From Scleroderma bovista (taxonomy: Eukaryota > Basidiomycota > Agaricomycetes > Boletales > Sclerodermataceae): a DNA stretch of 52,843 bases. The notes beneath the pieces were generated by a model, which saw only the letters and a program-made list of their open reading frames with translations, was not told the origin of the DNA and made no database searches. Location of the stretch: the NCBI GenBank assembly GCA_037178675.1, contig JAYMGJ010000052.1:1-52843 (forward strand), read 5' to 3'. Shown one piece after another: positions 10,653 to 21,101 of this stretch (positions within the stretch are counted from its first letter, which is position 1; the number at the start of each line of letters is the position of its first letter). The translations under genes and the position numbers were made by a program.

Positions 10653-11264
10653 GATGAGGGGTGAGGGCAAACTGGATGACAACCACCACAGCCACTGTTG
10701 CCATGTCACGTGCATAGATCATGTGACTGTTGAATATTTGATTTCTGAATTTTGAATGAAGTGTTCACGGTGTCCAAACTGACCCGTAGTCACCCGGTTG
10801 CCGTGCGTGGTGATCGCATTTCCTACGGGAAGTCGACGCTAACAGGTGTAAGTACACACCGTACTGGTCAGTGTTGCTGATTGCCTCTAGAGCTGTCCCA
10901 GGGCGACCCACACATTCACGACTGGAATCAATGGGAGTCACATGCTTCGCTGTTGCACGGTCTCTCTTACGAGTCTTTGTCGCTATAAACATCGAACCAA
11001 CATACTGCGCGCCGTTGCTTGTAATGATGGGTGCTACCATCATCCATGGCATCTGGTATACTGGACTCCATCCGTTTTTTATTGTTAACGCGACCTTTGG
11101 AGGAGATCATTCACGAGTCAGAAAGCTTCCTGCCTATCAATTGCTATCCATACAGCGCTATAGAGCATAACACCGAGGGGAATTGGATGGTCGTTCGGGG
11201 TGAGTGTGGCGCTTGGCGCTCTGTACCGTGCATTTGTCTTGACTACGGTTTTTGTAAATAGGCT

Positions 11265-11990
11265 GACCATTTCCTCGTCCCTATGGACCCCCACCATCGC
11301 ACTCGCGCGTCGTTCGTAGCATCACGGTTACACCGTACCTTCATTCACTATTTGCTCTTTGAAGCCGCCCTCCTGTATACCCGGTGCAATCCAGTCTTCG
11401 TCTCCACACCTTCCCTTAGTTCACAAGGGTATCTTTTACAGTACCTCAATATGGCAGCAATACATATTCAGTTCTATGCCGGCCTTACCTGTTTTCACGC
11501 GGTGTTGGCTGTGGTCACGGTTGGTACTTGTCTTCATGAGCCAAGACTATGGCCGGGCCCCTTTGGACGTTGGAAAGATGCATATACTATTCGGAGGCCT
11601 GGGAGTACGTTGAGCCTGAATAGCATGTCGACTAAGCATTGATTCATCTGTTTGGTACTTACTAGCCAGAGTTGGCATCAATTTACCAGGATGGTGAGTT
11701 TGAAAAATGCCTTCCTGCGACCTGTAGGACAGGATCCCATTTTGCTATCATCTTACACTTTTCCGATAGAACCTCACCCTCTTTGGCCCTCATCGACGGC
11801 GACATCATCCGTGGGATACATCGTTCGAGTCTTCGTCCCACCAGACGACTGAACGCGACTCGTGGTTGATGTTATATTTTCAATCTGCAAGGCTTTCGTG
11901 TGCTCCGCTTTCATTCACCTCTGCGGGGACATCGTGATTCAATTTAAGATATGGGAAAAGTAAGCCCATCCTAACCATTCCCTGCGCTCG
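11265..11990 (+). pseudogene. Wax-synthase-like (MBOAT_2-type) membrane acyltransferase fragment
   Basis: A 100-residue open segment (11283-11600) contains the order typical of fungal wax-synthase-domain proteins: HHRTRASFVASRL, a membrane segment with a SSQGYLLQYLN motif, another membrane segment, then the FGRWKDAYTIRR motif; WHQF follows after an intron-like gap at about 11670, and CSAFIHLCGDIV at about 11910-11935 corresponds to the conserved membrane His motif. In the family these proteins transfer acyl groups in lipid or terpenoid pathways. The frame breaks after IRR (about 11600) and the N-terminal part (10800-11260) is not recognisable, so this looks non-functional. Confidence 0.55.
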
Positions 11991-12033
11991 AGTCATTCAA
12001 ATGATGCCGACCACACTTTTTTGTTTGTTTCAG

Positions 12034-12287
12034 GCATCACTTTTATCTATATCAATTCTGCGGCACTGAACCGTGCTTCGGTTGGAGTAACGATTGGCCT
12101 CGCACGAGTTCAATTGCTAGTGTCTATCATGTCTTCGGTTGGCCCATCGGCCATCAACTCGGCTTTTGCACTGAGTATCCAAAAGCATGTCATGGGAGGT
12201 CATTTTGCCTATTGGGTGATGGCAGGGATGGCAGCCATTGCTTTGACCAATGGAGTCGTTTTTCCGAAAGTAGCCTCAGTTCGATGA
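12034..12287 (+). pseudogene. C-terminal exon of an MFS transporter, orphaned
   Basis: After a splice-acceptor-like TTTGTTTCAG (12024-12033), 84 codons encode two hydrophobic segments with NRASVGVTIGLA, a SVGPSAINSAFALS motif and a final membrane helix ending near a stop at 12285. This matches the last helices of fungal major-facilitator transporters (drug/peptide type). No upstream MFS exons are present; the sequence before it is the wax-synthase-like fragment. Confidence 0.5.
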
Positions 12288-12509
12288 TGGGGATCTTTGC
12301 CGCGCATGGGATTTACTGACTGACTTGCAAAAACGTCTCGACCACCTTGCAGGTTCAAGGGTTAATTGGTGTTCAGTATCACAATCGCATTACTATGTGC
12401 ACTGTCCATTGGATGTCCCACCATCACTACTTTCGGTTCTCAAATGACCTGAATGCAAGTGCTGATATAGAAATCTATCCCTAATATCTGAACAGTTCGT
12501 GTCATCAAG

Positions 12510-13100
12510 TCATCTACTGAAGAAGTTGCAACACGTCTGAACCGCTGAGCCACATAACTCGAAGCTGTGCATCTCCGACTCTGCGAGCACTGATGGACGT
12601 AGCCATGATTCATCTGTCAAACGGGAACATACAGCCTCATCACTAGGACGGATGGGCGGCCCAGTGTCTAATGCGTTGTTTGAATTCCGTAAAACTCGGG
12701 AGATCGTGCAAGGCATACGATTGAGTGAACAAATCCTATAGAACTGTCAGTGAATGTTGAGAGAAGGTAACAGCCGGTGTACCAGTGTTGTCATCCCAAA
12801 TGCCCACACATCATCTTTAGCAGAGCTTTTGAAGTCATCCAGTTATTCAGCAGACTGTCCATTTTACGGATAGTGGATGGGGCGCATTGTTTTCTAGCAC
12901 AAAAGAGGATTCGAAGAGCTGGGACAGACCAAAGTCTGTAAGGAGGGCTTGGCCGCCATCCGCGATCAAGACATTATGCTGTTGCATTTGTTTGACATAT
13001 TTATCAGAGAATAAAAAGTATGGATATACATACACCTCTGAGATTACCACAATATATCGGATGCAGATTGTGTGCATGCAGATAGCACAGCCCACGGAAA
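12510..13100 (-). pseudogene. TKL-type protein kinase remnant, catalytic Asp replaced
   Basis: The minus strand reads GLCYLHAHN, then CGNLRG where active kinases of this type have HGDLKG, then after an intron NVLIADGGQALLTDFGLSQL (DFG present) and, after frame breaks, KDDVWAFGMTTLE and MPYAR, in the right order for kinase subdomains VIb to IX. The catalytic Asp position is Asn. The ATP-binding lobe is not recognisable upstream of about 13100, and several stops interrupt the C-lobe. Such kinases are expanded in mushroom-forming fungi. I infer an inactive remnant. Confidence 0.6.
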
Positions 13101-13439
13101 CACAATTGTTTTGCACATAGCCATATGCATTTTGTGTGCATTTCCTTTGGCCATCCAAAGCAGTGATATTGCACAACCGTCATGCAGCATACCAATCGGA
13201 ACCGGTGTTTTGCACCTAATCAAACGCGTTCCCTTTGGACATCAGTGAAGACAAGTACTATGGATATCGAATGATCGAAAACGGTTGTGATCCCAAGCAA
13301 TACGATCATGTTTTCGTAGACCAGATAGAGACTTCTCTGAGTACTCACTGTTACACAATCATGAGACGGCTGTATATGTTACGGGATGTATGAGGTGAGG
13401 CTTCAGGGTTACCGCGAGTCTGTAGTAGTCCCCACTTGG

Positions 13440-13870
13440 GCGTTGGAGTTAGTTGTGCCACTCGGTTGTCCAGCATACGACAAATGTCGGGACTAGGATT
13501 TCTCGTGGGAGAGGGACATCTGTGTACACACTGACGCTGCTTTTGCTAGAGCGTCCGCTCGTTCGTTTCCGATGATATCAAGTAAATGTTACTATGTATG
13601 GCCAGGCACCCATGCAATTTCGATGTTCGAGGATTCAAGGAAGGAGATGATGGAGGAGCAGGTGTAGAGGTTGGTTTGCTGGGATGATCCCAATATGTAC
13701 GACACCGAATGCGGTCTGAATGGCAGCCTGATCAACAGTGATTGTCGGCGAAAGTCACGGTGTGGCATTGTGCTCCATCGCAAAATTAACGACTTCAACG
13801 CAGCGTTGACGGAAGCTGCGTGCTAGATCTCCAGGGAGTCAGCTGTGGAACATTTCTTGTTCATTATTGT
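13440..13870 (-). pseudogene. RNase H domain remnant of a non-LTR (LINE) retrotransposon
   Basis: The minus strand gives fragments in order: TFADN, DQAAIQTAFG (in another frame), a variable segment, IEIAWVPGHT and GNERADALAKAAS. These match the conserved core and C-terminal motif (WVPGHxGIxGNExADxxAK) of the RNase H domain of fungal LINEs. At least two frame shifts and several stops are present. No reverse transcriptase is found next to it. Confidence 0.55.
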
Positions 13871-14002
13871 TCTACCATTAAAGCATACACTTCCGTTGTT
13901 GGTAGTATAATAAGAGTGCGATTCTATTTAGTCCCGCCTGTCACCTGGCACAGCCCATAGCATACCCTCGAAGCATTCGACAGCAATGGGTGAGTATTTG
14001 AG

Positions 14003-14521
14003 TCATAGATGGTCTCTTACTTGAGCTGACTCAGTGCGACCCTTCCAGCAAATACCAATGTCTGTGTCAACATCGTCTTTAATGAAGTGGTCGTCAGCAT
14101 CGCCGTACCCGAGACATATACACTGCAGGTTCTGTGCTATCAGACTCTGGATCGATTTCAGGGTCATCGCGGCATCCCAAGTGGGGGTGTAACGGGTTCG
14201 TTGATAGAACGTTGCCAATATTTCATACCGAATCCACCAGTTGAGATCGGAGGTAGACAAGAAGCGGACATCATCGCAGAATGCCAGGATTGTGCGGTTA
14301 GAGAGAACGAAGTTTCTAAGTTGACGGAGATAGGTGACGTGGTGCAAGGCGTACCTAGACGTTGTGTGCATCTCTTCATCAAAACTGGTGAGCTGCTGAA
14401 AAATTTCCTGAGCTGGATCAGAGACTAAGCGATATCAGTCTCGCCGGAGAATGCTGCCCTCTTCAGGTTGAACAGAGACCATACTCAGTTGTTCAAACGT
14501 CTCCAAATCGTAGTTGTGCAT
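14003..14521 (-). pseudogene. Unknown protein, one in-frame TGA
   Basis: From ATG 14521 the frame reads MHNYDLETFEQLSMVSVQPE..., is interrupted by TGA at 14435-14437 (RRD-stop-YRLVSDPAQEIF), and continues for 140 residues rich in aromatic residues to 14003. Composition and continuity across the stop argue that it was coding. No domain is recognised. The 5' end overlaps the start of the divergent kinase gene on the plus strand. The C-terminus may be spliced, since an acceptable donor lies at GG-GTCGCA near 14045. Confidence 0.45.
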
Positions 14522-16453
14522 TACAAGAGTTGGACCGAGGATGACGTCCGTAATAACCTGGGTCCTGGCGGTACCCTTTATCGTGAAAATCGGTCAGCCG
14601 AGCCTTTCCGATCCATCGAGGACCAGCTTAAGCAGAAACGCATCTATAGTGTAAGTCCTCTTCTTTGATTGGAATATTTTGTACCGATTTCATCAGGACA
14701 CTCCCGGAGCCGATCTCAATCTGGCCCTGCGCTACGAAGAGCAATTCCGTCGCATCTTCACTGCGGCAGCGGGCGGGGTGCAGCCTTCAGTCAAAAATAC
14801 CAGAGAATTTGTAGCATTTTACAATGTCCACCGGTGTTGGTTACAGGATGCGCCTTCTGTTGTGGAGGATCGTTCGTCTGCTCTGAAGTGCAGCACCTTT
14901 TCCGTGTACTTTGCTGTTCCACCCTTCCTTTCATGTTCTTCTGGCACCAATATTCGCTATCAACCGTAAGCCTATTTTCTATGGGTCCTTCGCCTCTATT
15001 CACTGGTCCTAGGGAAATGAACTGGCAATTTCCATTGTTTATTCATCAACAGGACAACACAGATGCTTTTTGCAAATTTCACCCCAGGAGTGATTTCGGT
15101 GTAGTACACCCCGAGTACCTTTGTCCTCTGGTGATCTCGGAGACAATTTCGGATGGGAATGAATCTGATCGGTGGCGTATGTTGATAGAAGCCATCGCCG
15201 CAGCACGCGCTGGCCATTTTCTTATGAAGAGCGATGCCGAGGAACGTTTTTTCGTTGTGGCAATTTACCTCCGCCGTTCGCTGGAGGCTGAACGATATAT
15301 TGTGATGCAGACGTCAGCCGATGAAGGAAACCCAGTACGGATATCACTCCCATTAAGCGTTGTGCGCAGCTAACCAGCTGCGCAGGTATCGATTATAAAA
15401 AAAACATTCGACCTTACGATAACCAGCCAGTCATCGGATTTTTTCCTTGAAATGTTCAACCTCACAACGATGCTTTCACAACTCACGCGGAACCTGGATG
15501 CAGCTAAGAAAGGAGCGCTGAAGTCGATCAAAGATGATGCCAAAGGTTTACGTTCTCTCTCTTCGGTCACCCATCCCCGACAGACATCAGCCAATAGAAC
15601 GACCCTGGCCTCCGTCCCAGAGGGACATGAGGGTGAAGCAGAAGATGACCTCGGTGTCTTTGAAACCGACGACATTCAGGAAAAAGTTCGGGCCATGGGA
15701 TACGAAGTCACATTTCGAGTCTTTGGGGTGCGTGCACTGACCTATCGCTACAATACACCTGCTTATTGGTCATAGCATCCAAATATTGCTCACATCGAGA
15801 ATATTTCTGACTTTTCACAACACGGATATCTCAAGTTTGTCGCTCGGGGTCAAAAGGAGGCAGAAATCCTCCAATACCTCTCTTCCTTCAATACCCTTTC
15901 AAACCATACCATCAATGGCATATCCATCTGGCCCGTCAGCAACGGCACCATCATATATATGCCCGAAGCTGGGGGCTGGCTCACGTCCCTCAAAAACCCC
16001 AATGATAAGCTGTGGAGTGTTGCCAAACAACTATTTGAAGGCATCGATTTTATGCATTCACACGGTGTCGCACATTTGGATATCAAGCCAGGCAATATCC
16101 TAATCCCACATTATGGCGGTCGGCTGTCAGTCATTGACTACAACAGGGCGGTCCGGATCACTGAAGGGCGAGGTTCATTCCGTGGGGTCGTTGGCACCGA
16201 AGGGTACATGGCTCCAGAAGTTGCGGCCGGGTCTGGATTATGGAATGCGGTCCGCGCGGATTTATGGTCCACTGGGAAAACACTGGAGGAGTTGTGCATG
16301 CGGTGCGACAGGTCTGCTCCAGGCCGTGAAGATCTGCTTGCTATTGCTCGACGACTGATGAACGCTAAACCGACTGATCGTCCAACGATGTCTGAAATGC
16401 TGCAGTGGATGTCTCAACTTGACCCTCAGTCGAACGTTAACTTAGGCATCTGA
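14468..16453 (+). CDS. Fungal protein kinase with additional N-terminal domain, five exons, apparently intact
   Basis: Exons are up to 14650, 14697-14965, 15013-15334, 15386-15727 and 15776-16453; introns are 46-51 nt and all phases agree, giving about 597 codons without a stop. The first in-frame ATG is not visible, so the 5' end is uncertain and may lie in another exon. The N-terminal 250 residues include HPEYLCPLVISETISDGNESDRWRML, which recalls the PD-(D/E)xK nuclease fold of Crinkler-type proteins (no Lys at the expected place). The C-terminal part is a kinase: HLDIKPGNIL catalytic loop, DYN in place of DFG, MAPEV, and ADLWSTG. Catalytic Asp and metal-binding Asp are kept, so activity is possible. 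It is the best-preserved gene of the window. Confidence 0.7.
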
Positions 16454-16459
16454 TTGTCT

Positions 16460-16930
16460 AGTCACTGAGCCCATCTGAGTTGGCAACTGGCTGGGTGAAT
16501 GCAGATAACACAACTCAAGACAACATTCATCATTGGCGTGGATGCGCACAGGGGACTCATGTACTCATCCTCCGGTCTCGGGTATGCTGACAATGCACTC
16601 CGTACTAGGTGTTAGACACCGGTATGTAGTGACGTTTCGCGGCCAATCAGGCGTCCTGACACAAAATCGTTCGGCCTCATACGACAAGGTTGTCCATATC
16701 ATGGACTCATTGGTACATCTTATGCGGGGCAGAGACCCACTTGTATGCTGAATGAGTACTTATATCGTAAGGTATGTGCAGTGCAGGAGCATGTCCATCC
16801 TGTTCTTTGCAACTGTGCATCCACCACTTCTGCCATCTCATCGCCGTCACCATCGTAGTGGTGTATTTACTAATTCCATGATAGGTCAAGATCACGGAAA
16901 ATGTCAAGTAGGACACCTTGCGCTGCATTT
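16460..16930. other. No gene recognised downstream of the kinase
   Basis: This 470-bp stretch has no coding signal that I can support; frames are short and of random-looking composition. Confidence 0.4.
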
Positions 16931-16939
16931 CCCCTGCTA

Positions 16940-17430
16940 TCACCAGCGTTAACGACGACGCAGCCACCACCACCAATGTCAACGACGACACGACGACGAC
17001 CCCCAACAACAACAACAACGCAACCTCCACCCCCAACATCGTCAATGATGCAACCACCACCACCACCACCCCAATGTTGTCGATGCTGCAACCACCACCT
17101 CCAACATTGACGACGATGCAACCACCATCACCACCCACATTGTCGATGATGTGACCACCATCACCACCAATGTAATTGTCAACACAACCACCCACCACCA
17201 ACATCGATGACACAACAACGATGACCCCCAATGTCGACGACCACCCCACCTGGACGACGGTGACATGACCACCACCCCCTACCACCCACATTGATAATAT
17301 GGCCACCACCAGGCACCAACAATGACGATGACCCCCCCACCTGCATTGTTGACATGACACCAGCGATGACAATGATGACCTTGACCCCCACCACCTGCGT
17401 TGACGTCGCGACCATTGATGATGACAACCT
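16940..17430 (+). repeat. Degenerate ACC/GAC trinucleotide-rich minisatellite
   Basis: A roughly 33-39-bp unit of the form CAATGTCGACGATGCAACCACCACCA is repeated about 13 times with much variation; within units ACC and GAC triplets predominate. Long Thr/Pro or Val/Gly frames here are composition artefacts. Confidence 0.7.
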
Positions 17431-17439
17431 CAATGTATA

Positions 17440-18160
17440 TATATATTTAGTCTCTGTTCTGCCCCCATTAGTGTACAATATTTATTCTTTTGTACTGTAC
17501 AAAATTGAATATAAATTGATTAAGATGAATATTGAATGAATTAAGGTGGTTGAAATTTAAGTACAGGCAATGAAGGTATGGGTACTATTGGCTTGTATGA
17601 GTACTTCTGGGATAGCTGGGACAGTAATAACTTTCTGATAAATCTGCATCAGCAAACCAGCCCTTCCCTATACAGTGCCACACAGACTTGTACAGAGTCA
17701 CAGAGCCCACAGAAAGGTTCCCACTAATACAGGGCTTCACAGAGTGCACAGAGTCTGTACTGCTCTGTACAGACCTATGCAAACACCTCCCATTTGTACA
17801 GGTCTAGTGTTTCCGGGACTAGCACAAGGGCTATATACTAGGATTGACACTAATGCCATTACCATACTCTTTCAAACTCTTATAGCACTCCAAATACTAG
17901 CATATAAAGCAACAAATATATTAGCAATTACTAACTACTACATACATGGTGTAGTTAGAGACACTACATAATATAATCCTAATCACAACTACCCACACAA
18001 AGCAATTAACCTATATGAAAGTTGAGTTAGTGACAAGCTAGATCAAGTGAGACAAACTACTTACAGAGTTGAAAGTGATTGTCAATTTCTGGCAGGCTAA
18101 TAGCCTCTAGTGGGTTTAACCATAGTCAAATAACCTATTAGTACCATTATTAGACAGGGT
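17440..18160. other. AT-rich intergenic stretch, no gene
   Basis: No supported coding sequence. At 17680-17780 several CAGAGT/GTACAG words form a weak local repeat. Confidence 0.4.
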
Positions 18161-18163
18161 AAC

Positions 18164-18451
18164 TATAGAAAGGTGGTGGTCTGCACAGGGAAGGTCTAGC
18201 CTAAGGAAGGGAGAAGGAGAAGCTGTAGGGTAACCTCAGTAGTCTGGCAAGCTACTAATATATTAGATATACCTGTAGGGTAACTACAAGGTATCAGTAA
18301 GTAGATGTGGTGGTTAGTAGATGGTACTCACCCTCAGTATGCTGGCAAGCTACTGAGGGACTATAGTAATAGACTCTACTGTATGTAGTGCGATGAAAGC
18401 TTATGTAAGTAGGTAAACATACCACAACAGTCTGTTTATAACTCCAACAGT
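18164..18451. repeat. Dispersed repeat, copy A
   Basis: This segment shares long near-identical blocks with 32158-32344 (TATAGAAAGGTGGTGGTCTG at the start, TTTATAACTCCAACA at the end). Copy A holds about 100 bp more in the middle, flanked by CCTCAGTA...GGCAAGCTACT words, so copy B looks like a deletion between these internal duplicates. No coding content; element type unknown. Confidence 0.7.
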
Positions 18452-18464
18452 AACATGTAAAACT

Positions 18465-18690
18465 TACCTTTAGTTCTGGCACTAACATTTGTTGTGTAGT
18501 CAAATAACCTATTAGTAGCATTGTTAGATAAGTTAAGATGTAGTGGTAGTGGGAAACTTACCATTGGCTCCGGCACTAACTTTTGTTGTGTAGTGAAATA
18601 ACCTATTAGTAGCATTGTTAGACAAGTTAATATATCGTGGTAGTAGGAAACTTACCATTAGTTCCGGCACTAACCTTTGTTGTGTTGAGC
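18465..18690. repeat. Tandem repeat of about 105-110 bp (two to three copies)
   Basis: The unit runs from CTTACC(A)TTAGTTCCGGCAC through CAAATAACCTATTAGTAGCA to GGTAGTAGGAAA. Copies begin near 18465, 18558 and 18650. A partial unit (AAATAACCTATTAGTACCAT) lies at about 18128, left of dispersed repeat A. Confidence 0.7.
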
Positions 18691-19096
18691 CCACTCCTAC
18701 ATAGTAGGAAAAGGCATTTGTTTGGTCAAGTTTGCCATGTTGTGCTCTTTAGAGTAGGATTAGGTCATGTAATGACACTATCTTCTGAGCAAGCAAAATA
18801 ATACATAATCTTACTGTGCTGAAGCAGAAGAGAATCAGTTTTGATACAATAAAGACCATCATCTCAGCCTCTTCCCAGGGCTATGTAGCCTACTCAGCTT
18901 ATTGCCATGGTAGCTAAGCAGACTTCAGATTACATTAGGATTTGCATGTGCTTCAACTTCACTCGAGGTAGGATTAACCACAGAATACAATGTCATTAAT
19001 ATGCATAGTAAACAAGAAAGAAGTGGGATCCCCATATCCTAGTGTCCATTTGTCCCTCTCCTCTTGCCCCCGCTCTCTCTGGTGCCCAGCAACTGC

Positions 19097-20767
19097 ATGT
19101 ATAACCCCCAAGGGTCCCAAAGGTGCCCCACAGGTGCCACTCCATTATCCAGTCTTCAAGGTAATCAGCCTCATGAGGGGCAAGGTGGGTTCGCATCGAT
19201 ACAGCGGGCCACACCACTCGGAGCCTTTGGTGAATCGGACTTGTACAATGGTGATGTATTCAGTGCAAGGGCCACAGGGAATAGCAATAAGTATGGTAGA
19301 GATTTGTCCTCGAGATGGCCAAGTGTCAGTACATTTAGTGCTAGCATTGCATGTTAGCAGTACTCACCTGTCCTATAGATGCCTTCTGAGACATCCTTTC
19401 GCCCTTCGCCCGACCTCTCATTCCAGTCCACCAGGGATGCGTATGGTAGAGAGCCTCCCGCCAGACAGGTAAGCATCAGTTTCATGCTATTGTTGTGAAG
19501 TAGTGCTCACCTGTCCTCCTACAGTCATCCGAAATCCCCTTCCATCCTTCCCCCAACTTCTCCTTTGGGTCCAGAGAGGATAGTATGGACAATGTGCATG
19601 GTTCCTCGAGGCAGGTAATAAGCCTTAGATGCCAAGCACTTTCAATGGGTAGTACTCACCTGTTCTCTATAGTCGTCCGAGTTCTCCTTTTATCCTTCTC
19701 CCAAGTTCTCATTCAGGCCCACCCAAGAATCACTTGATGATGGGATTGGTGATCAAGGGACGCCCTCACAATCCCAGGGAGCCAACCAATCACTGCTCTT
19801 TTCCTATTCATGTCAATCTGCCCAACCCTCTTGCTCAAATGCGGGACAACTAGGCTCTCACCTTTCTCATTCATCAGGACAAGGATCACGGCACGCAACT
19901 CCTTACCATGCCAGTACTGGTGTGGAACATTCTTTGCATCCTGGTTGGCGAGGAGATGGTGGAACTGGCAGCTGCCAGCCACTGTACTCACCTCAAACCC
20001 ATATGGGTCATTCAAAAGGGTCATTTTCCAATCAAAACACCGAGTCTGTACATTCCCACATAGCCCAAATAGTTGCAGAAATCAGGCAAGTGTCAGCACG
20101 TGTCACGAACCTAAACGAGATAGCGATGCAACATACCCAAACCTTGCAACAAGTTGTAGAGCGCCTAGACAAGATGGTGAGTGACTTGGCTGGCCTCCAA
20201 GAGGTGTGCGCGAATGAAGATGCCAAGGGCACAAAAAAGTCTGGTGGGGCTTCAAGGGGCATCTCCAATGAGCATCCTACACTAAAGGTCTGTAATTGCA
20301 TGTATCACAACAAAATCGCATGCTGAAGTCCTCAGCAGCCCGTTGTGCATTCCTTGTTCTATGAAATGTGCGGTGTTGAGATGACTGGTAGCAAGACGAA
20401 GCGCACCGAAGAGCTTTGTGCAGTACAGCCACTGGCTAATGGAGAAGCATATTGCTGTGTCGAGGATAAAGATGTCTGGCATCCTTGCTGGACTGGCAAA
20501 ATAGATGCCAAGGCCAATGCTGAATTCATCAAAGCGGTTGCTGATCGCATCTGGAGGGATGAAGAAGTCAGTTGCCATCTCACTGAATGAATATATACTT
20601 ATGTTTTGCACAGAGACTTCGTGTTGCCAACAAGGGGGTGGGTGAGATAAGCAATTCTGACTTCAATAAGTCAGCAATCAATGATTGCGTGAAAGATTAC
20701 TGGCGAAATATCCACAAGCAAGCCAACATGTGCCTTGACCCAGAGAGGTATGAGAAGACACTGGATG
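19097..20767 (+). pseudogene. Unknown eight-exon gene, 5' part, interrupted by copia insertion
   Basis: Exons are 19097-19324, 19379-19468, 19525-19614, 19673-20287, 20336-20566 and 20614-20767; the last continues after the transposon at 26715. All lengths before the insertion are multiples of three and all introns phase 0 (46-58 nt). Exons 2, 3 and the beginning of 4 are tandem duplicates encoding SSExxFxPSPxFSF. Exon 4 then has a Ser/His/Gln-rich region and a coiled coil (IAQIVAEIRQVSARVTNLNE...). Exon 5 holds MCGVEMTGSKTKRTEELCAV and a Trp/Cys motif (DVWHPCW). No named domain. A gene of this kind may bind DNA or chromatin, but nothing seen proves it. Confidence 0.65.
20763..20767 (+). repeat. 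Target-site duplication (left) of copia-1: GGATG
   Basis: GGATG at 20763-20767 directly precedes the LTR and recurs directly after the other LTR at 26710-26714. Removing one copy plus the element restores an uninterrupted exon. Confidence 0.9.
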
Positions 20768-21055
20768 TGTTGAAGCAATACCTATGTACGTAGAGGAACT
20801 ACTACTCCAACTCACCTGTTGGGTGGAGTGCACAACCTGAGATGGTAGCGGTAGCTGGTTAAGAGCTGTTATATTATATAAGCAATGTCCACTGTTTATA
20901 TACAACAAATAGTGTGACGTGTGACTGTGATGCGTGACGTGTGACATTTAACATCTACTATGAAGAGGACTATTACTAAGTCTACACTAATATGGGTTGC
21001 AGTCTTGTGCGCACTTTGTCGACGGTTTACGCCGGGTGCACGTGCGACTTCAACA
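20768..21055 (-). repeat. copia-1 3' LTR
   Basis: 288 bp, TG...CA ends with 8-bp inverted termini. On the minus strand it is preceded by the polypurine tract at 21056-21064. Partner of 26422-26709. Confidence 0.9.
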
Positions 21056-21064
21056 CTCCCCCTC
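21056..21064 (-). promoter_or_regulatory. Polypurine tract of copia-1
   Basis: The minus strand reads GCGAGGGGGAG directly before the 3' LTR, the standard site for plus-strand DNA priming. The same tract precedes the 3' LTR of copia-2 (38757-38767). Confidence 0.8.
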
Positions 21065-21101
21065 GCTGTGCTGCACATAGAGCACTTCAGTGAATAAGGC
21101 G

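Noticed and set aside
10765..11160. Open frames on both strands upstream of the wax-synthase-like fragment
   Set aside because: One plus-strand frame has a hydrophobic stretch, but nothing matches a family motif and no consistent splicing was found.
16707..17372. 221-codon Val/Gly-rich frame on the minus strand
   Set aside because: Arises from the ACC/GAC trinucleotide minisatellite; all frames there are open and of low complexity.
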